This document shows positions 1-5,407 of a DNA stretch of 5,407 bases, one piece after another (position 1 is the first letter of the stretch; each line of letters begins with the position of its first letter). Origin of the DNA: DAOTXK01 sp034430555 (lineage in GTDB: Bacteria > Chloroflexota > Anaerolineae > Aggregatilineales > Ch27); assembly GCA_034430555.1 (NCBI GenBank), contig DAOUEM010000635.1:1-5407 (forward strand), given 5' to 3'. Both the position numbers and the translations under genes were made by a program. The notes below the pieces were generated by a model. That model searched no databases and had not been told where the DNA came from. It worked only from the letters and a program-made list of their open reading frames with translations.

Positions 1-32
1 CTGAGGGCGGTGGGTCTGTGGCGCGGCCTGGC

Positions 33-839
33 TTAACCGACCGCGCCGTCCCCGTTGATGGGCAGCTCCTCGTCGTCATCGATATCGTCTTCATCCTCAT
101 CGATATCGTCGTCGAGGTCGTCCGCTTCTTCATCGTAAAATTCGCTGGTGTCCGGTTCGTCGTCTAGCTCATCGTCGACGGGGGCTTCCTCGACGTCGGA
201 CTCTTCGTCTTCGCTGGTCTCGGTCTCTACCGGCATGTCGAGTGCTTCTAACTCGTTTTCGATCACCATGCCGGATTCCGCCATCTGGAACGCTTCGATC
301 TCGGCTTCATCTGGCGCTTCCGGCGTCACGTCCGCTGCCAAAGGCTCGAATTCGGCCTCGGCGGGTTCGTCTGCTGCTTCCTCCGGTGGGGCGGGCAGTG
401 AAGGCATTTCGATGTCTTGCAGCGCGGCTTCGTGGCTGACCATCGTGATCTTGCCGTCGATGAACGCGCCTTCTTCCGTGGTGATCGCCTTGGCGTTGAT
501 GTCGCCCCACACGCGGCCCGTACGAAGAATTTGTATCTTGTTGCCGTTGACGTTACCGCGTACGGCCCCGGCGATGGAGATGTTGCGCGCGTTGATATCG
601 GCCGTGATTTTGGCGGTTTCCCCCACCAGCACGTTGCCGTCCAGTTCCATGGTGCCTTCAAAGATGCCATCCAGCCGGACGTTGCCCTGGCTGTGCAGTT
701 CGCCCTTCAGGCTCGTGCTTGCGCCCAGCACCGTCTCAAAGCCGACCGGTTGGCGTGCGGCGGTTGGGGTTTGGGCGACCGGCTCCGGGGGCGTGGGTTT
801 TTGCGGCGCTTGCTGACGACGTCCTCCAAAAAACGACAT
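33..839 (-). CDS. Bactofilin family cytoskeletal protein with long acidic C-terminal tail (268 aa)
   Basis: Bactofilins polymerise without nucleotide into filaments on the inner face of the membrane, where they commonly localise peptidoglycan enzymes. Seen here: a short N-terminus starting MSFFGGRR, like the hydrophobic membrane-targeting tips of the family; a Pro/Gln-rich spacer (about residues 9-31); the beta-helical core at about 33-134, with repeated hydrophobic/glycine rungs such as GELHSQGNVRLDGIFEG, NISIAGAVRGNV and GAFIDGKI; then a 130-residue tail with no Lys or Arg after K130. Residues 209-258 hold 34 Asp/Glu out of 50, ending in a heptad duplication. Typical bactofilins have short tails. 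The start at 839 is chosen because GGAGGG lies 5 nt upstream and the core follows at normal distance. A longer frame back to a TTG at 905 would begin inside the -35 box of the gene's own promoter. Family call is secure; the role of the tail is unknown. Confidence 0.93.
   Translation of the reverse strand: MSFFGGRRQQAPQKPTPPEPVAQTPTAARQPVGFETVLGASTSLKGELHSQGNVRLDGIFEGTMELDGNVLVGETAKITADINARNISIAGAVRGNVNGNKIQILRTGRVWGDINAKAITTEEGAFIDGKITMVSHEAALQDIEMPSLPAPPEEAADEPAEAEFEPLAADVTPEAPDEAEIEAFQMAESGMVIENELEALDMPVETETSEDEESDVEEAPVDDELDDEPDTSEFYDEEADDLDDDIDEDEDDIDDDEELPINGDGAVG
69..110 (-). repeat. Tandem 21-bp duplication in the acidic tail of the bactofilin
   Basis: Two adjacent 21-bp units (90-110 and 69-89) encode DDIDEDE and DDIDDDE. 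The DNA string tcatcgatatcgtc occurs twice, at 76-89 and 97-110, exactly 21 bp apart. This points to a recent in-frame duplication or slippage that kept the acidic heptad. Confidence 0.7.
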
Positions 840-844
840 GCTAA

Positions 845-850
845 CCCTCC
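845..850 (-). promoter_or_regulatory. Shine-Dalgarno sequence of the bactofilin gene
   Basis: On the minus strand GGAGGG lies 5 nt before the ATG at 839-837. This decides the start in favour of the 268-residue protein over a 22-residue longer TTG-initiated frame. Confidence 0.85.
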
Positions 851-876
851 CTGCAACAAAACCTGTCTCACCCGGC

Positions 877-905
877 AGGATACCGCCTTTCCAGGGGCGT
901 GTCAA
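877..905 (-). promoter_or_regulatory. Sigma70-type promoter for the bactofilin gene
   Basis: On the minus strand there is a perfect TTGACA -35 box (905-900), exactly 17 bp of spacer (899-883) and TATCCT as the -10 box (882-877; 4 of 6 consensus bases, including the first two and the last). Transcription would start near 870, giving a leader of roughly 30 nt that contains the GGAGGG ribosome site. The fit to the gene start is good. The call rests on consensus match and position only. Confidence 0.6.
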
Positions 906-937
906 AGATATCGCGCGGGGGCCGCCAGTACGGACAT

Positions 938-974
938 GGCGGGTGCGATCGCCGGCTTCGTGATCGCACCCGCC
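938..974. repeat. Perfect 13-bp inverted repeat with 11-nt loop between two genes
   Basis: The arms at 938-950 and 962-974 are perfectly complementary (GGCGGGTGCGATC and its reverse complement), with loop 951-961. On the plus strand a G-U and a C-G pair could extend the stem. It begins 37 nt after the stop of the 128-residue membrane protein and lies just upstream (in the direction of transcription) of the bactofilin promoter. No T-run follows on either strand, so it is not a classical intrinsic terminator. It could be a U-tract-less terminator, a 3'-end stabilising hairpin, or an operator for a dimeric regulator. Confidence 0.75.
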
Positions 975-1010
975 CGGATGAACGATGGAGGTGCCGCCTG
1001 CCGGTATCCC

Positions 1011-1397
1011 TTACAGGATATCGTAGGCGTCGTCGTTTTTCGGCTTGCGCTTGGGTTTCTCGTCGCCTGCTTCGTCGGCGCCGCCGCAGCCGGTTTTCAT
1101 AAACGGCGGCTTGAAGGTGAGGCCGAACAGCATACTCAGGCCGATCAGGATCAGCAGCAGGGCGAAGTTAAAGCCGACCAGGAACAGCAGTCCCAGCCCG
1201 AACATCCACAGCGCGCCCTGCACGCTGGTCCATTCCTGACCTTCTGCCAGGCCGCGCGACAGGCTGCTGGCCCCGATCACAAACAAAATACCGGGGAAGA
1301 AGGGTAAAGGCGTCAGGAAAAGCAGCGCCAGCCCGATCAGGAAAACGCCGCCGGAGACCTGGTCCACGCGGTCCTTGGGCATTGTGTGTGTGGTCAT
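1011..1397 (-). CDS. Small membrane protein with two-fold repeated transmembrane unit (128 aa), function unknown
   Basis: I do not recognise a specific function. Residues 1-15 are polar. Two hydrophobic blocks follow at about 17-47 and 61-93, each long enough for a pair of tightly spaced membrane helices. They resemble each other: GLALLFL then FVIGASSL in the first, GLGLLFL then ILIGLSML in the second. The spacer 48-60 is polar and the tail 101-128 is charged (KPKRKPKNDD), likely cytoplasmic by the positive-inside rule. There is no signal peptide cleavage site or catalytic motif. The repeated layout recalls small LiaI/LiaF-type membrane domains, but this is an impression only. The start at 1397 is supported by GGAGGT 7 nt upstream; a second Met at residue 6 has no better site. 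The gene lies between the terminator of the penicillin-binding protein gene and the bactofilin promoter, so it is probably transcribed alone. Confidence 0.85.
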   Translation of the reverse strand: MTTHTMPKDRVDQVSGGVFLIGLALLFLTPLPFFPGILFVIGASSLSRGLAEGQEWTSVQGALWMFGLGLLFLVGFNFALLLILIGLSMLFGLTFKPPFMKTGCGGADEAGDEKPKRKPKNDDAYDIL

Positions 1398-1404
1398 GAT
1401 GGAT

Positions 1405-1410
1405 ACCTCC
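1405..1410 (-). promoter_or_regulatory. Strong Shine-Dalgarno sequence of the 128-aa membrane protein gene
   Basis: On the minus strand GGAGGT lies 7 nt before the ATG at 1397-1395, near-ideal sequence and spacing. It is the main evidence that this short gene is real and starts here. Confidence 0.88.
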
Positions 1411-1446
1411 CAATAGCAATTTTGACTTTGTTATTGTGTCTACCCT

Positions 1447-1452
1447 GTTATA
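1447..1452 (-). promoter_or_regulatory. Candidate -10 box for the 128-aa membrane protein gene (weak)
   Basis: The minus strand reads TATAAC here, 5 of 6 matches to a -10 box, in a locally AT-rich stretch (1411-1453) that stands out from its GC-rich surroundings. Transcription would start near 1440, about 43 nt before the ATG. No convincing -35 box is seen 16-18 bp upstream. A promoter is expected between 1410 and 1488, because the preceding gene ends in a terminator, but its exact location is unsure. Confidence 0.28.
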
Positions 1453-1487
1453 CGCGGCCCCCGGCGGAAAGTTGCAGCGGCCATGAC

Positions 1488-1517
1488 AAAAAAAAGGACG
1501 GGGAGCGGCCCCGTCCT
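1488..1517 (-). terminator. Rho-independent terminator of the penicillin-binding protein gene
   Basis: A perfect 9-bp GC-rich stem (arms AGGACGGGG and CCCCGTCCT at 1495-1503 and 1509-1517) encloses a 5-nt loop. On the minus strand it runs directly into eight T residues (1495-1488, the first paired in the stem). It lies about 30 nt after the stop codon of the large gene. No T-run follows on the plus strand, so it acts in one direction. Confidence 0.93.
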
Positions 1518-1546
1518 GCGATTTGATGCGAGGTAGTCGCCTGCTG

Positions 1547-4500
1547 TCAGTTGGTCTTGTTCAGCGTCATCCGGTACTCGCCGGCAGAGGCGCCCGCCGA
1601 CACCTCGTAGCGGGTAATCACGATCAGGTACTGACCGGGGGCGGATAGCGTGTAGGTCAGCAGCGAGTCCGTGCCGATATTGGCGCCGTCGTCGTCCTCC
1701 GCGATGATCGTGCCGTTCGCGTCCATGAGGTAGATGTAGGTGTCCAGGTCGCCGAGCGTGGATTCCGCCGATATCTGGACCACGTCGCCCGCCTGCCCGT
1801 TGAACACGTAGGTGTCGGCGAAGTCGGCGTTGTTGATGATACCATTGGCCAGCGCGCCGTAGACGATGGGGACGTCCAGCGCCGGGTTGCGCGGTGGCAG
1901 GGCGCTGGCTTCCGGCGCGGGCGTGTTGGTGATCACGACCGGACCGGGCGGCGGCGTGGCCGTGACGACGATCGGCCCGGAGGGCGTCGCCGTGACCACG
2001 ATCGGGCCGGCCTGGGTGGACGTGGCCGTCGGGAACTGCGACGTGGCCGTGACGATCAGCGGCGTCCAGGTCGGGGTCGGCGTTGGCGTGACGATCATCG
2101 CCGTCGGCAGCGGCGTCTCGGTGGCCACCGGGTTGTTGACCAGCACCACGTGGTCCAGGTTGGCGTAGCCGCCGTCGTTGGTGACCACGTTCAGGCGCAG
2201 CGTATACGGCCCGTTGGGGAGCTGGCTCACGTCCCAGCTGCCCAGCAACTCCGATGTGCTGTGCATGATCGTGTAGGGGCCGTCAATCAGCGCGAATGCT
2301 TCCGGCGCCGGGCCGATACCGTACTCGATCTGGTAGCGGTTGAAGTTAAAGACCACCACGCGCCCCCGCACCTCCACCAGCCCCTGGACTTCGGCGTTGG
2401 GCACCGGCCAGTCGATGATGATGGTGGGCGTTTGAATGTTGGGGTTGCAGGACTCGGTAGGGATCGGTTGGGCCGGCAATGGGATTCTGCGGGCTTCCGC
2501 CCAGGCCTGCCCGGCCCCCGTATTGTTGATCCAGGCGAAGGCGGTTGCATCGCTGATGTTGAGGAAGGTTTGCTCGTCCGTGAAGTTCGGGCAGAACTCG
2601 TTGGCGACCAGCCCGGTCAGCGTATCGACGCGCGCCGAACGGAAGAGGTCGTTTTCCGGGCCGGGCGGGAGCTGGGCCTGCGCCACCAGTTCCTGCCGGC
2701 GGTTCAGGCATTCGGCGGAGGGCAGCGTGCCCGAGTCGGCGCAGATTTCGATCGTGCCCACCCCCGCCGGCGGGTTGAACTGCAAGGCCGGTTCCCGCTG
2801 GAGCACGGTGGTGATCACGCGGTTCCAGATCGGCGCCGCGCCGGAGAAACCGCTGGTATTGCTCATGGGGGAATTATCGGTATTACCGTGCCACACCCCG
2901 ACCACCACGTTGGGCGCGTAACCGATCGTCCAGTTGTCGCGGTTGTCGGTGCTGGTGCCGGTTTTGGCGGCCACGCTGTAGCCGGGAATGTTGAGCGTGC
3001 TGTTCCGCCCGAACTCAGCGCTGCGGGCCACGTCGTCGCTCAGGATGTGCGTGACCAGGTAGGCGTGCGCCGGCTGGATGACCTGCTGCGCCTCTGGCCG
3101 GGCCGGCAGCGGAATTTCGTTGCCGGCGTTATCCGTGATGGCCGTGATGGCGTACGGTTGAACACGCTGGCCGTTGTTGGCCAGCACGCCGAAGGCCACC
3201 ACCATGTCGATCAGCCGCACGTCGAAGCCGCCCAGCGCGCCGGACAGCCCCGCTTCCTGCGGTGGTCTGCCGGGGAAGGTCAGGCCCATCGTCTGCGCCA
3301 CCTGGACGAAGCGGTCCACGCCAACGAAATCCAGCGCCTTGACCGCCGGGATATTGTAGCTGTTGGCCAGTGCCGTGCGCACCGACTGCGGTCCATGGAA
3401 GCTGAGGTCGTAGTTGTCCGGGCAGTAGCCGCCCCAACACGTATCCGTATCCCATACGACCGTGCCGGGATACCAGTACTGCCCCTGGTTATTGCCCTGG
3501 AAGGCGGTCACGTACACCAGGGGCTTGATCGAGGAGCCGGGCTGCTGCGGCGTGAAGGCTACGTTGACCTGCCCGTCGATCTCCTCGTTATTGAAGTCGG
3601 CGCTGCCGATCATCGCCAGGATACGCCCGTCGCGGGGGTCCATCACCACTACGCTGGCGTTGTTGCCGCCGCGTCCCTGCGAGGCCAGCGTGGCCAGGTG
3701 ATCGTTGACAGCCGCCTGCGCCGTGTCCTGGACGGATGGGTCGATGGTGGTGAACACGTTGAACCCGGCGCGGTAGATGTCCGCCAGGCCGTAGTTCTCC
3801 TGCAGTTGCTGCGCCACGAAGTTGACGAAGTGCGGGTAGCGCGACCGGTTGGCCGGCACGCTGTAGTTGCCGACCTCGACCATGGCCCGTTCCACCAGCG
3901 CCGCGTCGACCGTTTCTTGCGTGACGCAGAACGGCCCCGTGCTGGCATACGGCGCGTGCTGGAACTCGATGCAGCCCTGCTCCAGCATGTGGTTGATGAC
4001 CGCGTTCATGCGCTCGAACACCGCGTCGCGGTTGGTGACCGGGTCGTAGATGGCCGGCGCGCCCACGATGGCCGCCAGGAAGGCCGACTGCGGCAGGTTA
4101 AGGTCGCGCGCGCTGATGCCGAAGTACGTCTGGGCGGCGGCCTCTGCCCCGTAGGCCAGGTTGCCGTAATAAATCTCGTTGAGGTACAGCTCTAAGATGT
4201 CATTCTTGGAATAGCGCCGGCCGATCTCGGCGGCGATGATCGCCTCGTCGATCTTCCGGGCATTGCTGATCTCGGTGCGCCGCTCCGGCTCCAGCACCAG
4301 GATTTTGGCGAGCTGCTGCGTGATCGTGCTCGCCCCGGAGATGATGTCACCGCCCTGTTGGACATTCTGGAAAGCGGCGCGGATGATGGCCGTCAGGTCC
4401 CAGCCGGGGTCCTGGTAGAAGCGTTCGTTTTCCGTGGCGATGGTGGCGTGGATCAGGAAGGGGCTGATCTCTTCCAGCGGGACGCTGATGCGGGCGCCGC

Positions 4501-5407
4501 CGGTCGGGTCGTTGATCTGGGTGAGCAGGTTGCCGTTCACGTCGAAGATGCGCGTCGTCTGGAAGTTGCCGGCGATGGTGGACAGCTCGTCGATGCGATC
4601 GCTGTAATTGCCGGCGCGGCCCATGTAAAAGAGCACACCGCCGACGATCACGACCAGGGACAGCACCAGCGTCAGCACCGCGCCGATCACCAGGACACGC
4701 GTGATCAACGTGCGGCGGCGGGTGGCCTGTTCGTCCTGTACCTTGCGGTAGAGGTCGGATTCGTCCGGCGCGTAGGCGTCGTAATCCGGCTGCAGCGGGT
4801 CGCGCCCGGCGGCGGGGATGGCGGCGGCACCGGCGGCCTGGTGGGGCATGGTGGTCTGGCCGCCCAGTTCGCCAAACTGCACCGCCGACGCTCCGACCAA
4901 TGTGGCTTCGGGGTCCTCCCGTGGGACGCGGTGCACGACCGGCATGCCATCCTCGTCGAGCGTGATCGATACGTCCGGCTCGTCATCCACACCCAGCGCT
5001 GCTGCGCCGGCTTTCTGGCCGGCGGCGCCCGGCGTGGAGAGACGCGGTCGTTCCGCCTGGACCCACTGGCCGTTGTCGAAGCGGTACCACACGTCCGACT
5101 CCATGCCGACCATCCACCACACGCCCTGCTCGTCCAGGATCATCAGCTTGCGCAGTTCGGCCTGCAGGGCCTCGTGGCTGAGCACGCCCTGCTGGTACAT
5201 CTCGCGCAGCCGGTGCACCTGCTCCTCGACGTTGTCGAACTGGGCGATAAGCCGGGCCAGCGGCGTGGTCGCTTCCGGTTCCGGCGTGGGTTCTTCCCCG
5301 CCTGGCAGGCCGGGCGCGCCCAGCAGGCCGGGTCCGGCTTCTTCTTCGGCTGCCGGGATGGCTTTGCCCGTCAGCTCCGCGACTCGAGCCGCGGCAATCG
5401 CCGCCGG
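1547..5407 (-). CDS. Class A penicillin-binding protein (GT51 + transpeptidase) with C-terminal PPC domain; 5' end outside the window
   Basis: Bifunctional enzyme that polymerises lipid II and crosslinks the peptides outside the membrane. Residues are numbered from a GTG at 5218. The frame stays open for 63 codons before it to the edge, so at least 1286 residues are encoded. In order: P/E/A-rich segment; helical plus WW/WY-rich cytoplasmic module (to about 58); acidic linker; RRR and one membrane helix (170-199); GT51 (about 217-395) with catalytic Glu263 in TENERFYQDPGWD, GASTITQQLAK (295-305) and ELYLNEIYYGN (343-353); transpeptidase with SSIK (Ser562), SYN (620-622) and KTGT (752-755); a cysteine-bearing segment; a probable Ig-like domain (930-1028); a Thr/Pro linker (1031-1110); a PPC domain (about 1115-1220). 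All transpeptidase motifs are intact, so it should be active. GAGGAG sits only 3 nt before the GTG, and the helix before the module continues through it, so I favour a start beyond the window. It is much longer than the usual 700-900 residues. Confidence 0.92.
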   Translation of the reverse strand, partial: PAAIAAARVAELTGKAIPAAEEEAGPGLLGAPGLPGGEEPTPEPEATTPLARLIAQFDNVEEQVHRLREMYQQGVLSHEALQAELRKLMILDEQGVWWMVGMESDVWYRFDNGQWVQAERPRLSTPGAAGQKAGAAALGVDDEPDVSITLDEDGMPVVHRVPREDPEATLVGASAVQFGELGGQTTMPHQAAGAAAIPAAGRDPLQPDYDAYAPDESDLYRKVQDEQATRRRTLITRVLVIGAVLTLVLSLVVIVGGVLFYMGRAGNYSDRIDELSTIAGNFQTTRIFDVNGNLLTQINDPTGGARISVPLEEISPFLIHATIATENERFYQDPGWDLTAIIRAAFQNVQQGGDIISGASTITQQLAKILVLEPERRTEISNARKIDEAIIAAEIGRRYSKNDILELYLNEIYYGNLAYGAEAAAQTYFGISARDLNLPQSAFLAAIVGAPAIYDPVTNRDAVFERMNAVINHMLEQGCIEFQHAPYASTGPFCVTQETVDAALVERAMVEVGNYSVPANRSRYPHFVNFVAQQLQENYGLADIYRAGFNVFTTIDPSVQDTAQAAVNDHLATLASQGRGGNNASVVVMDPRDGRILAMIGSADFNNEEIDGQVNVAFTPQQPGSSIKPLVYVTAFQGNNQGQYWYPGTVVWDTDTCWGGYCPDNYDLSFHGPQSVRTALANSYNIPAVKALDFVGVDRFVQVAQTMGLTFPGRPPQEAGLSGALGGFDVRLIDMVVAFGVLANNGQRVQPYAITAITDNAGNEIPLPARPEAQQVIQPAHAYLVTHILSDDVARSAEFGRNSTLNIPGYSVAAKTGTSTDNRDNWTIGYAPNVVVGVWHGNTDNSPMSNTSGFSGAAPIWNRVITTVLQREPALQFNPPAGVGTIEICADSGTLPSAECLNRRQELVAQAQLPPGPENDLFRSARVDTLTGLVANEFCPNFTDEQTFLNISDATAFAWINNTGAGQAWAEARRIPLPAQPIPTESCNPNIQTPTIIIDWPVPNAEVQGLVEVRGRVVVFNFNRYQIEYGIGPAPEAFALIDGPYTIMHSTSELLGSWDVSQLPNGPYTLRLNVVTNDGGYANLDHVVLVNNPVATETPLPTAMIVTPTPTPTWTPLIVTATSQFPTATSTQAGPIVVTATPSGPIVVTATPPPGPVVITNTPAPEASALPPRNPALDVPIVYGALANGIINNADFADTYVFNGQAGDVVQISAESTLGDLDTYIYLMDANGTIIAEDDDGANIGTDSLLTYTLSAPGQYLIVITRYEVSAGASAGEYRMTLNKTN
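1559..1876 (-). other. PPC (pre-peptidase C-terminal) domain at the end of the penicillin-binding protein
   Basis: Residues about 1115-1220 carry the PPC pattern: ADTYVFNGQAGDVVQIS, then GDLDTYIYLMDANG, then AEDDDG, then LSAPGQYLIVITRY and a closing GEYRMTL. PPC domains are secreted beta-sandwiches, usually found behind exported proteases and other surface enzymes, where they are thought to help secretion, solubility or substrate binding. Here the domain would be the outermost part of the protein. The assignment is from motif memory, without a profile search. Confidence 0.8.
1889..2128 (-). repeat. Thr/Pro-rich extracellular linker with near-identical GPIVVTATP repeats
   Basis: Residues 1031-1110 are rich in Thr, Pro and Val. 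They contain a PTPTPTWTP stretch, then GPIVVTATPS, GPIVVTATPP and a diverged GPVVITNTP (about 1919-2008), with a possible older copy as PLIVTATSQFP. At DNA level the copies differ mainly at third positions, so the protein sequence seems to be kept. It probably acts as a flexible or extended stalk between the Ig-like and PPC domains. Confidence 0.75.

Noticed and set aside
69..134. The Asp-rich repeats of the bactofilin tail as a calcium-binding RTX or dockerin motif.
   Set aside because: The glycine pattern of RTX and the spacing of EF-hand or dockerin loops are absent; it is a plain acidic run.
148..816. A Ser/Ala-rich 222-codon plus-strand frame.
   Set aside because: The poly-Ser stretch is the mirror of the Asp/Glu codons of the bactofilin tail on the other strand.
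938..974. Calling the intergenic hairpin a standard Rho-independent terminator.
   Set aside because: No T-run follows the stem on either strand, unlike the clear terminator at 1488-1517.
872..1009. Short inverted matches (CCGGCAGG/CCTGCCGG at 872-879 and 997-1004; GGATACC/GGTATCC at 878-884 and 1003-1009) flanking the intergenic region.
   Set aside because: The two pairs overlap but are not collinear and are only 7-8 bp long, so they do not form one stem or a convincing element end.
417..1307. A 296-codon open frame on the plus strand across the bactofilin and membrane protein genes.
   Set aside because: It overlaps two well-supported minus-strand genes with good ribosome sites and has no recognisable domain.
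1414..1439. A possible promoter with TAGACA as the -35 box for the membrane protein gene.
   Set aside because: At 16-19 bp spacing the best -10 candidate matches at only 3 of 6 positions, and transcription would start on or next to the ribosome site.
2150..4195. A 681-codon open frame on the plus strand.
   Set aside because: It lies antisense to the GT51 and transpeptidase domains, whose catalytic motifs are intact on the minus strand. Its product is rich in Arg, His, Val and Asp with no domain, as expected for a shadow frame in GC-rich DNA.

Overview
The window is about 5.4 kb of GC-rich DNA that reads as bacterial chromosome. All three genes I can support lie on the minus strand. The style of the large penicillin-binding protein suggests Chloroflexota, probably Anaerolineae. 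It has a tyrosine/tryptophan-rich soluble module before the membrane anchor, a GT51 motif I with 'xPGxD' instead of 'HxGxD', and long Thr/Pro-rich linkers after the catalytic domains. This taxonomic call is inference from family resemblance, not from a search.

In the direction of transcription (high to low coordinates) the layout is as follows. From the right edge to 1547 is a very large class A penicillin-binding protein, a bifunctional glycosyltransferase and transpeptidase. Its reading frame runs off the right edge, so its true start is not in the window. It ends at a strong intrinsic terminator (1488-1517). After an AT-rich gap with a weak promoter candidate comes a 128-residue membrane protein (1011-1397) with an excellent Shine-Dalgarno sequence and an internal two-fold repeat. 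A 171-bp gap follows, holding a perfect 13-bp inverted repeat (938-974) and a good sigma70-type promoter (877-905). The last gene is a bactofilin (33-839) with an unusually long, extremely acidic C-terminal tail. Nothing is recognisable in bases 1-32.

Together the genes suggest a cell-envelope neighbourhood: an enzyme that polymerises and crosslinks peptidoglycan, a small membrane protein of unknown role, and a polymer-forming cytoskeletal protein of a family known to position wall enzymes. The terminator and separate promoter argue for separate transcription units rather than one operon. I found no tRNA, rRNA, CRISPR array, insertion sequence or phage gene. I see no wholly new system. The unusual points are the domain architecture of the penicillin-binding protein, the acidic bactofilin tail and the intergenic inverted repeat.
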